Source: an uncultured Bacteroidota bacterium
GTDB lineage: Bacteria; Bacteroidota; Bacteroidia; Flavobacteriales; Flavobacteriaceae
DNA length: 64,000 bases
NCBI GenBank assembly: GCA_902561795.1
Contig: CACERG010000006.1
Location: 1 to 64,000, forward strand
Reading direction: 5' to 3'
The notes beneath the pieces were generated by a model that made no database searches, was not told where the DNA came from, and was given only the letters and a program-made list of their open reading frames with translations. Shown here piece by piece: positions 35,119 through 42,227 of this stretch (its first letter is position 1; every line of letters begins with the position of its first letter). The position numbers and the translations under genes were made by a program.

Positions 35119-37074
35119 ATGCAACTCGATTTTTCCTCTTTTTCAAAAGTTTATGACAAAGAGAAACTTCCAAATAAAAAAATCGATTTAATTGTTGAAT
35201 GGCTTGAAAAAAAAGGTTTTCAAGTAAAGTTTTTTTTAGACAATAAAAATCTATTGTCAAAATCAAAAAAGGCTTCCTTTGTTAAGATTGAAAGTTTAGA
35301 TTTCTCAAGTTTATTTTCAAAAAAAAATCTCCTTCCCTATTCTAAAATTTCTAAACATTTTCATACCAATTTATTTGACGATGACAATAATTCACTAAAC
35401 AACCTCGAGGGATTAGTTGCTGGACTAAAGGTTAAATCTTCTTATGTTGGAGCATTTTATTTGTGGAACTCTAAAGTTGATAATCAGGATTTGATCACAA
35501 CAATTGAATATTTTAAGCATTTGGTTCAATCAAACTTTAGAGAATTACTCTTAAGTAAAAAGTTGAGAAAAAATACTTCAGATTTAAGAGATAAAAAATT
35601 AGAAATTGAATCATTTATTGACATATCAGAGCTATTAAGTGGAACAAGTGAGTCAGAAATTTTATTTCAAAACCTTTTAGAATATCTTGTGTTTACAATG
35701 AATGCAACAAAAGGAATAATTCTTTCTAAAGAACCTAATTCAGGAATTTATGAGATAAAAGCAACATTAGGAATAAAAGACGATCTAGATAAAAAAATCT
35801 TTAGAGAAAATAAGGGAGTTTTATCAATTCTTAAAAAAGAAAAAAAATCATTTCTGCTTAATTTCTCAGAGGGTTTACCATTACTATCTTTTTCTGAAAA
35901 AAATTCTGTAGTTGGTCCTTTTTTAAATGGTAAAAATCTTAATGGTTGTATAATATTATATGACAAGGAAAGCAGAAAAGGTTTTGTTGATTTTGATCAA
36001 TACGATTTAAGATTTTTTAATTCTATTGTTAAAAAAATCTCTTTATCCTATAACAACATAATTTTATTGGACAATGTCAAAAAATCAAAAAAACTTATTG
36101 ATAACATAATGTCTTCGATTTCCACAGGTATTGTAAAAATTAATCTGATGGGTGAAATAGAATATATCAATGATTCGGCAATAGATATTTTTCAGCTTGA
36201 CAAATCCATACTACTAGATAATCATTATGCAATGGTCTTTGAGGGGAATCCTGAACTTGTAGAATTAATAGAATTTGCGGAAAGTAGAAATCATATACTT
36301 TACGAGGAAAATTTGAAAGTAAAAAAACAAGACAAAAATGAAACTAACATTAATCTCACCATTTCTCCTGTTTTTGATGATGGTGTTAATTCAGGTTCGG
36401 TAATCTCATTTGAGGATTTATCTGATATAAATAAAGTGAAATCAACTTTTAAAAAATATGTGTCTGAAAATATAGTTGATGAATTACTTTTGAATGAGCA
36501 TTCTTTAGAGCTTGGTGGAGTAGAACAGGAAGTATGCGTGCTATTTTCAGATATTAGGGGCTTTACTTCTATGTCCGAGCGAATGGAGCCTTCTAAGGTT
36601 GTTACTCTTTTAAATAGTTTTTTTGATAAAATGATAGATGTCGTTTTCAAATATAATGGGACTTTAGATAAAATTATTGGCGACGAATTAATGGTACTTT
36701 ATGGAGCGCCACTAAAAAAATCAGATGATATTTTAAATGCTGTAAAAACTGCAAAAGAGATGTTTATAACACTTGATAAATTTAATATCAAAATGATTGA
36801 TGAAGGGTATCCCAAATTGAATATTGGAATTGGTATTAATTATGGTAAGGTAATATGTGGTAATATAGGTTCTGAGCAACAGATGAACTATACAGTAATT
36901 GGTGATACTGTAAATTTAGCTTCAAGATTGTGTTCAGCTGCTAGACCAGGCGAAATTATAATTTCTGATAGTGTTTACAAAAATCTAGATGACAATAAGG
37001 GTTTTTCAATTAATGAAGAATTATTATTAAAGGGTAAAAAGCAACCAGTAAAAAACTGGAAATTTTCTTATTAG
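35119..37074 (+). CDS. GAF-PAS class III nucleotide cyclase
   Basis: A 651-residue soluble protein. Residues 1-150 are a domain I do not recognise. A GAF-like domain lies at about 165-310, a PAS-like domain at about 325-435 and a class III nucleotidyl cyclase domain at about 465-651. The metal-binding aspartates are D478 (FSDIRGFTS) and D522 (DKIIGDELM). K518 is in the purine-reading lysine position. The TVIGDTVNLASRL segment has Thr where class IIIa enzymes have Asp, plus the transition-state Asn and Arg. Lys/Thr is the pattern of class IIIb adenylyl cyclases, so cAMP is the first guess, but base choice must be tested. It is the last gene of the kinase-STAS-cyclase operon, and its stop touches that of a convergent PycTM-like gene. 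Confidence 0.92.
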   Translation: MQLDFSSFSKVYDKEKLPNKKIDLIVEWLEKKGFQVKFFLDNKNLLSKSKKASFVKIESLDFSSLFSKKNLLPYSKISKHFHTNLFDDDNNSLNNLEGLVAGLKVKSSYVGAFYLWNSKVDNQDLITTIEYFKHLVQSNFRELLLSKKLRKNTSDLRDKKLEIESFIDISELLSGTSESEILFQNLLEYLVFTMNATKGIILSKEPNSGIYEIKATLGIKDDLDKKIFRENKGVLSILKKEKKSFLLNFSEGLPLLSFSEKNSVVGPFLNGKNLNGCIILYDKESRKGFVDFDQYDLRFFNSIVKKISLSYNNIILLDNVKKSKKLIDNIMSSISTGIVKINLMGEIEYINDSAIDIFQLDKSILLDNHYAMVFEGNPELVELIEFAESRNHILYEENLKVKKQDKNETNINLTISPVFDDGVNSGSVISFEDLSDINKVKSTFKKYVSENIVDELLLNEHSLELGGVEQEVCVLFSDIRGFTSMSERMEPSKVVTLLNSFFDKMIDVVFKYNGTLDKIIGDELMVLYGAPLKKSDDILNAVKTAKEMFITLDKFNIKMIDEGYPKLNIGIGINYGKVICGNIGSEQQMNYTVIGDTVNLASRLCSAARPGEIIISDSVYKNLDDNKGFSINEELLLKGKKQPVKNWKFSY

Positions 37075-37608
37075 CTAAATAGCATAAATACTAATAAAAA
37101 ATAATGTTATAAATATTAGTGATCTCAGTAAATGTTTGAGTCCCTTATTAACGTTTAGAAATTTAGTTGATGCAATATTCGCTGTGGCATAAACAGATTG
37201 AGTTAAATGTTTTCTGTAAGTGTTTTCATCATTTAGTACTTCTTCTAGAGAATCATAAAAGTTTTCAAAGTTTTTGTATTTAGATACATCCCCGAAAAAT
37301 AATGGAGATTTTTTAACTGTAAAATCAAATCTTGGTAGAATACACATAACACATCTTCTTAAAGATGCGATAATAAAAAAAAAGGATACACCGAGAAGTA
37401 AAATGTGTACTACTCCGGAAAATCCTGAAGAAAAAGAATAAATATTTTCTTCATCCAATATGTCTAGTGTGTAACCTAAACCGAAAATTAGACTATAAAT
37501 TGATATTATAGCCGTAGCTTTAACTTCGGCAAACTGAATCTGACCATAATTGTAATTGATAACATTCCAATAATCTTCAATATCAATATTTTTGAGTTTG
37601 CCGCTCAT
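37075..37608 (-). CDS. PycTM/DUF5706-like membrane protein (Pycsar effector family)
   Basis: A 177-residue membrane protein that matches the layout of the Pycsar effector family PycTM (DUF5706). The N-terminal soluble helix carries YNYGQIQFAEVKATAIISI (20-36 in part), then TM1 at 31-51 and TM2 at about 65-90, followed by the LPRF motif (91-94). The SPLFFGDV segment (101-108) is next, then a helical region with a KHLTQSVYATANIASTKF segment, and a final hydrophobic helix (157-177). In Pycsar defence such proteins damage the membrane on binding cCMP or cUMP made by a neighbouring cyclase. Here the neighbouring cyclase is convergent and controlled by sensor domains. Whether it is a defence effector or a housekeeping cyclic-nucleotide responder is open. 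Confidence 0.82.
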   Translation of the reverse strand: MSGKLKNIDIEDYWNVINYNYGQIQFAEVKATAIISIYSLIFGLGYTLDILDEENIYSFSSGFSGVVHILLLGVSFFFIIASLRRCVMCILPRFDFTVKKSPLFFGDVSKYKNFENFYDSLEEVLNDENTYRKHLTQSVYATANIASTKFLNVNKGLKHLLRSLIFITLFFISIYAI

Positions 37609-37659
37609 AAGATTTTGTATATGGTTTATTAGTTACTTTTTTAAATATAAAAATTTAAA

Positions 37660-37827
37660 TTGAGAAAAATAAGAAGTAAAAGCTGCCAGCGATGTCAAAA
37701 AATTGAGAATGTTATGTATAGAGTAACATATCAAAAAAACCTTGGTTGGCAATTTTTATGTAAGCAGTGTGTGCTTGAGGTGAAAAATGATGCCTCATAC
37801 AAATATGGGGGTACATGGAAAAAATGA
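37660..37827 (+). CDS. 55-aa zinc-ribbon-like protein with TTG start
   Basis: A short frame, starting at TTG (37660) and preceded in frame by a stop at 37648. It encodes a 55-residue protein with two paired cysteines, C9/C12 (CQRC) and C34/C37 (CKQC), the layout of a zinc ribbon, and a basic end KYGGTWKK. Conserved small proteins with this CxxC-CxxC pattern and a YKYGGTWK end are common in Bacteroidota; their function is unknown. It lies between the PycTM-like gene and the lipoprotein at 37840. Codon use and the intact cysteines argue that it is real. Confidence 0.72.
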   Translation: MRKIRSKSCQRCQKIENVMYRVTYQKNLGWQFLCKQCVLEVKNDASYKYGGTWKK

Positions 37828-37839
37828 ATTATCAATTAT

Positions 37840-38280
37840 TTACTGCAGTTCTGGGCAAAGTATATCAAAACCTTGCTCAGCCTCATAAAAACTTGTTATG
37901 TTACTTGTTGGGTAAATTGAACTACACTCATCATAGGTTCTGAATAGTTCTCCCTGATTGTTGAGATAGTAAGTAAAAGTTCCACAGTGATTTAATCTTT
38001 CACCGGTAACCCTGTAACCTAATTTTAATGTATCTGTACCACTTTTCAATATGGTATATTGAAATTCATTACCTCTTATGTCCTTTGGATTTTCAGTAAA
38101 TTCCAAACAAATTCCATCTTCAACAAGAATCAGTCTAAAAGGATCATTTTTAAAAATCTTGTAATTTGATCCTCTTGTCCAAACAATATCACTAACTTTT
38201 TCTAGAAATAATTCTTGCTTAGTTTCCTTACTACAGGAGAAGAGAACAATCAACATAAAGAGAAGTAAAATCTTTTTCAT
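37840..38280 (-). CDS. Putative lipoprotein of unknown function
   Basis: A 146-residue lipoprotein: signal peptide with lipobox VLFSC (C16). The mature part is beta-rich with VWTRGSNYKIF, CLEFTENPKDIRG and a cysteine-containing CGTFTYYLNNQGELF. It has three or four cysteines beyond the lipobox (for example in DGICLEF, HCGTF, DECSS and ILCPEL) that could form periplasmic disulfides. The family is not recognised. It is convergent with the zinc-ribbon gene. Confidence 0.6.
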   Translation of the reverse strand: MKKILLLFMLIVLFSCSKETKQELFLEKVSDIVWTRGSNYKIFKNDPFRLILVEDGICLEFTENPKDIRGNEFQYTILKSGTDTLKLGYRVTGERLNHCGTFTYYLNNQGELFRTYDECSSIYPTSNITSFYEAEQGFDILCPELQ

Positions 38281-38283
38281 AAT

Positions 38284-38373
38284 TCAATTTTTTTTCACGA
38301 AGTCTTTAGCAATAGCAATAAGCACAATAATCATGGTAATTACAACAACAACTGCTACACCTTTAGGAGTCAT
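38284..38373 (-). CDS. Possible 29-aa single-pass membrane protein
   Basis: A 29-codon frame starting ATG at 38373, encoding MTPKGVAVVVVITMIIVLIA and a short basic tail (IAKDFVKKN). It is almost entirely one transmembrane helix with positive C-terminal residues. It lies 3 bases upstream of the lipoprotein gene on the same strand, as if in one unit. Small size alone makes it uncertain; the helix and charge pattern favour a real miniprotein. Confidence 0.4.
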   Translation of the reverse strand: MTPKGVAVVVVITMIIVLIAIAKDFVKKN

Positions 38374-38455
38374 AGAATTTTTTTTAACTCTGCAAATATA
38401 AAAAAACAGCTGTATTGATTTAATTTAGTGTTGTAATTAATAAATAGATTTAAGC

Positions 38456-38914
38456 TTGATAAAATTAAGAGAAGCCAAAATAAAAGATTTATCTACGCTA
38501 TTGGAATTCGAAAAAAGCCTTATCGAATATGAAAGGGCTTTTACTCCTAATCTAAAAAAAAGTGATTTCAATTATTACGATTTGGAATCTTATATTAAAA
38601 ATCCTGAAATTTCAGTTGTAGTTGCAGAAAAAGAAAATTCTTTAATCGCTTCAGGGTATGCACTTATTCGTTTAAACAAAACGTATAAAAACCCCTCACA
38701 TATAGTATTTCTTGGATTTATGTATGTAGTACCGAACTATAGGGGTAAGGCAGTCAACAAAAAAATTTTAGATTACCTATTAGACTGGGGCAAAAAAAAG
38801 GGGTATTCAGAATTCCAACTTGATGTTTACGCTCCAAATCAAAGTGCAATAAAAGCCTACAAAAAAGCTGGATTTGAATTTGAAACAATTACAATGAGGT
38901 TAAATATAGAATAG
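38456..38914 (+). CDS. GNAT family N-acetyltransferase
   Basis: A 152-residue GCN5-type acetyltransferase. The acetyl-CoA loop is VVPNYRGKAVNKKILDYLLD, a Q/RxxGxA-type motif in degenerate form, and the C-terminal DVYAPNQSAIKAYKKAGFEF is the typical beta6-beta7 segment. The start is TTG at 38456, since no ATG fits. Acceptor substrate unknown. It is monocistronic between the miniprotein and the plug-domain gene. Confidence 0.87.
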   Translation: MIKLREAKIKDLSTLLEFEKSLIEYERAFTPNLKKSDFNYYDLESYIKNPEISVVVAEKENSLIASGYALIRLNKTYKNPSHIVFLGFMYVVPNYRGKAVNKKILDYLLDWGKKKGYSEFQLDVYAPNQSAIKAYKKAGFEFETITMRLNIE

Positions 38915-39003
38915 TCAACATTTGATATATTTAAAAACTATAATGATTAAGCTTTTTTTTTAAATTCTTTTATTTATTTTGTAATGACTATAAATTAATT
39001 GAA

Positions 39004-40548
39004 TTGAAGAAATACATACTAATTTTCTTAGTATTAAATCCAATAATGCTTTTCTGCCAACAGGGAAGAAACATTGACCTAGATGAAGTTGTCAATACTG
39101 CTGGAATAATTCCAAGAATAAATATAGACGGTTTGATCTATTCGGTCAGAGATAGAGATCAAATAATGACAAACATTTTGAAATCACCTTTCTGGAAAAA
39201 GGGTTACAAGTTCACTATTAATCTTGAGGATTATGATACTGGGAAAAAATATTTTTATCAAAATAAAGGAAGACTAAGGATTTTAATAAATAATATTGAA
39301 TTAACATCAAGGCACAATTTTAAAACATATAAAACAATCAATGAGCTTTTAAAAAATTCAGAAGATATTTCTATCATTTCAAGTTCTGAATTTGTAAAAA
39401 AAGAATCAAACGAATTAAATCTTGACTATGTAGCTGGTCAACCAATTTATTCAGGAGCTGAAAAAGAAGAAGTCCCTGTAACGTTTATTAAAATAAGTTC
39501 CATTTTGGGGAGTGACGTAGTCTACAACAAAGCAAGAAAAGAAAGAAAAAAATTAAAAAAACTTTCAGATTTTAAGGTAATATCAGAAAAACAAGAGATT
39601 CCTGTTGCAGCTAATGGTCCAGGCGCGACTTTTTTGCAACCTGGAAGTGTTGCGACTATTGACCAAGTTAAATCAATAGAATTAGACAATGTTGATTTAA
39701 CACAGAACATTGAAGATGACGGTGTGGTATACACCCCAAAATTAGTTAACGGACAAATTACTTTTACAAAAAACGCAAAGCTTACAAGAATAAAAAAACA
39801 AAGTGAACGGTATAAAAGGATGGGTCTCAATGAATGGGGTATAGACGTAAACGCAAACACCTGGGCACAAGCTTTAAGAGCTCATCTTAAAGGTAAGCAA
39901 ACTTTTGTAACCAGTGACGGTTTCCCAGTACTTTTTGCAGCTGTAACTCTTGGAAGCCGACAACCTCAGCCAATGTGGGTTGTCGATGGTGTTTATTTAA
40001 ACGAGGCACCTGTAAATGTGAGATCTTTGGCATATTTAATTCGTGAAGTAAATGTTTATAAATATGATACAGCAAAGTTTGGCTCAAGGGGAGCTGCGGG
40101 GGTTATTGAAATTTTTACATTAAGTGGTTTTTCAGAAAGTACAGGTAGCTATAAAAGAAGTTTTGAGGTAAAAGGGAAAGAAAATATTAAGTTAATGGAG
40201 ACGTTCCAAAGTTTTGAAAAACAATTTTTATCTAGAAGAGAAGAACTGAATGATGTGAGAAAAATTTTGATTCAACTCAATGAACCTGAAAGAGTTGATT
40301 CAATACAAGGATTATTAGAATCATTAACATTAAAAAGCTACTTATTTACTGCTAATTTTGCAATTAATAACGCTGAATTTGAGATTGCTCCATATCTAGC
40401 ACTTACTAAAATATCTGATGCTCAACTTCCTATACTAGAATCTATAGAAAAAAAATTATCTCCGCAGGTGAGAAAATCTAAATATGGGAAAAGGTTTATT
40501 GAATTTTTAGAAAACAAAAAACAAAAAGATTCGACAAATTTTCAATAG
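39004..40548 (+). CDS. Exported protein with an orphan TonB-receptor plug-like domain
   Basis: A 514-residue secreted protein with signal peptide (residues 1-19, ending MLFCQQ) and a TTG start at 39004. The central part (about residues 280-380) resembles the plug of SusC-type receptors: PMWVVDGVYLNEAPVN followed by VYKYDTAKFGSRGAAGVIEIFT. No beta-barrel follows; instead there is about 120 residues of helical sequence ending with a lysine-rich tail. A DUF-like beta region occupies residues 20-250. A plug without a barrel cannot form a pore alone, so it may bind another receptor or serve as a soluble sensor. Function unknown. Confidence 0.7.
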   Translation: MKKYILIFLVLNPIMLFCQQGRNIDLDEVVNTAGIIPRINIDGLIYSVRDRDQIMTNILKSPFWKKGYKFTINLEDYDTGKKYFYQNKGRLRILINNIELTSRHNFKTYKTINELLKNSEDISIISSSEFVKKESNELNLDYVAGQPIYSGAEKEEVPVTFIKISSILGSDVVYNKARKERKKLKKLSDFKVISEKQEIPVAANGPGATFLQPGSVATIDQVKSIELDNVDLTQNIEDDGVVYTPKLVNGQITFTKNAKLTRIKKQSERYKRMGLNEWGIDVNANTWAQALRAHLKGKQTFVTSDGFPVLFAAVTLGSRQPQPMWVVDGVYLNEAPVNVRSLAYLIREVNVYKYDTAKFGSRGAAGVIEIFTLSGFSESTGSYKRSFEVKGKENIKLMETFQSFEKQFLSRREELNDVRKILIQLNEPERVDSIQGLLESLTLKSYLFTANFAINNAEFEIAPYLALTKISDAQLPILESIEKKLSPQVRKSKYGKRFIEFLENKKQKDSTNFQ

Positions 40549-40622
40549 TTTTATTAAGATATTCAATTATAAACCCTAAGTCTATATAGCAAATAACAAA
40601 TTGATAACTCAAAACTAAAACC

Positions 40623-42212
40623 ATGAAAAAAATAATTTTTTTAATTCTAACCTTAATAATTGCCTCATGTTCAGAGAAAAAAGATGTTTTAGAGATTCCA
40701 CTCACATCTGATTCTCCTGAAGCAATTTCAATTTTATCAGAGGAATTATTTTTTAAGACAAATAAAATTTCATCTGGACTAATTAATAGATTTTTTAATC
40801 CGGATCTTTATACAGCATTGAAGAAGGCATTAGAAATTGACCCTAATTTTGTATTTGCAAAAGCATTACTTGCTGACTCAGATGACCAGTTAACAAGGAG
40901 TGATATGATATCATTGTTAGATGAATCTTTTAAAGCTCGAAATAGTGTTTCAGATATTGAAAAAGGATTAATTGAAGCTATTTATTTTTATCGTGTTAAT
41001 GGTGATAAAGTAAAAGCTGCTCAAATACTTGATAAGCTAGTATTGGATAATCCTGAATATTATTATTTAAGACTTTTTAACGGTAATTTTAAGAATTTTG
41101 TAATGTTAGATCCGAAAAGTTCTGAGAGTAACTGGAAAGAAGCATTAAAAATAAACCCCAATGCTGATATTGCAAAAATCCTTTTAGCTCAACTTCATTT
41201 TGTAACTGTGCCAAATTTTGTGCTTTTAGAATCAGATGAAATAGACTTAGATTTTGCTAAAAAAATGATTAAAGAAGTTGAAAAGAATAAACCAAATTCC
41301 TCAACTCCACAAAGACTTTTAGGGAATGTGTATAGAGTCGAGGGTGACTTTGATTCTTCATTAAAGGCCTATGAGAGTGCTATGAAACTTATCAAAGATA
41401 AAAGTAGTTCTTTATACGGTAATTTACTTCTAGTTAGTGGACATGTTTATTTATTTAAAGGTGAATATGAAAAAGCAAGAGAATATTATAAGAAATCCAC
41501 TGAAAACGGTTCAATTGGTAATATTGTAAACATTTTAGCTTGGTCGTCAAATTCATATTTGTATGAAAAAAAATATAATAAAGCTTTGATTGCAATTGGC
41601 GAATTACAAAAAATAGTGAGTAAATATGAGGTAGATCCTTTGACCAAAAATAATTTATTATTCAGGTGTGCTCAAGAAAAATTTATAGCTTATGGGCATA
41701 GCCAAATGAAGAACGAAACAAAACAAGTAGTCAGCGAGATTAGAGATATAGAAGATAAAATAAAATCTATTCGATTGGAAAACGTTAGCTCTGAATCTGA
41801 GAAAAGAAATATAGAATTACAAAGCGAACTGAGTCAATCTTTCTTTCAAATATGGTACAACATATTATTTGGAGAGTATCAAATTGCAAGAGAATCTTTA
41901 AGAAATTTTTCACTCCTTTCAAGTGAATTTTTAAGTTTTGATTCTAAGGCCATGATAAACTTTTATAAGCTTTCAGGTTATTTGAATTTAATGGAGGGAA
42001 ATGTTAACCAATCTATCTCATTTTATGAGCAAATCCCAACAGAATTACTGGAAGGCGATAATTATCAACTATATTTTTATGCTTTAGCTAAAAAGGCTAA
42101 CGGGAATACAAAAAAGAGTAATGAGTTATTTGATTATTTAGCCAATTACAATTTTGCAGGCTGGGAAAATTCAATAATCAGACCTTTAGCCAAAAACCAA
42201 ATTAAAGATTAG
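40623..42212 (+). CDS. TPR-repeat lipoprotein
   Basis: A 529-residue lipoprotein (lipobox LIIASC, C17) made of tetratricopeptide-like helices. Recognisable units include ALKKALEIDPNFVFAKALLA, YRVEGDFDSSLKAYESAMKL and FKGEYEKAREYYKKSTENG. TPR lipoproteins usually act as scaffolds on the periplasmic side. The gene ends 15 bases before the second phosphatase gene, so the two are likely co-transcribed. The TPR protein may therefore tie an envelope signal to that phosphatase's periplasmic propeller; this is inferred. Confidence 0.82.
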   Translation: MKKIIFLILTLIIASCSEKKDVLEIPLTSDSPEAISILSEELFFKTNKISSGLINRFFNPDLYTALKKALEIDPNFVFAKALLADSDDQLTRSDMISLLDESFKARNSVSDIEKGLIEAIYFYRVNGDKVKAAQILDKLVLDNPEYYYLRLFNGNFKNFVMLDPKSSESNWKEALKINPNADIAKILLAQLHFVTVPNFVLLESDEIDLDFAKKMIKEVEKNKPNSSTPQRLLGNVYRVEGDFDSSLKAYESAMKLIKDKSSSLYGNLLLVSGHVYLFKGEYEKAREYYKKSTENGSIGNIVNILAWSSNSYLYEKKYNKALIAIGELQKIVSKYEVDPLTKNNLLFRCAQEKFIAYGHSQMKNETKQVVSEIRDIEDKIKSIRLENVSSESEKRNIELQSELSQSFFQIWYNILFGEYQIARESLRNFSLLSSEFLSFDSKAMINFYKLSGYLNLMEGNVNQSISFYEQIPTELLEGDNYQLYFYALAKKANGNTKKSNELFDYLANYNFAGWENSIIRPLAKNQIKD

Positions 42213-42227
42213 TTTGGTTTAGACCTT

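Noticed and set aside
34361-37608. A standard Pycsar defence operon
   Set aside because: In described Pycsar loci the cyclase and effector usually form one small same-strand operon, and the cyclase is not preceded by a kinase-STAS pair. Here the genes are convergent and the cyclase has GAF and PAS domains and a Lys/Thr base-site pattern. I report a PycTM-like effector near a cyclase, not a confirmed Pycsar system.
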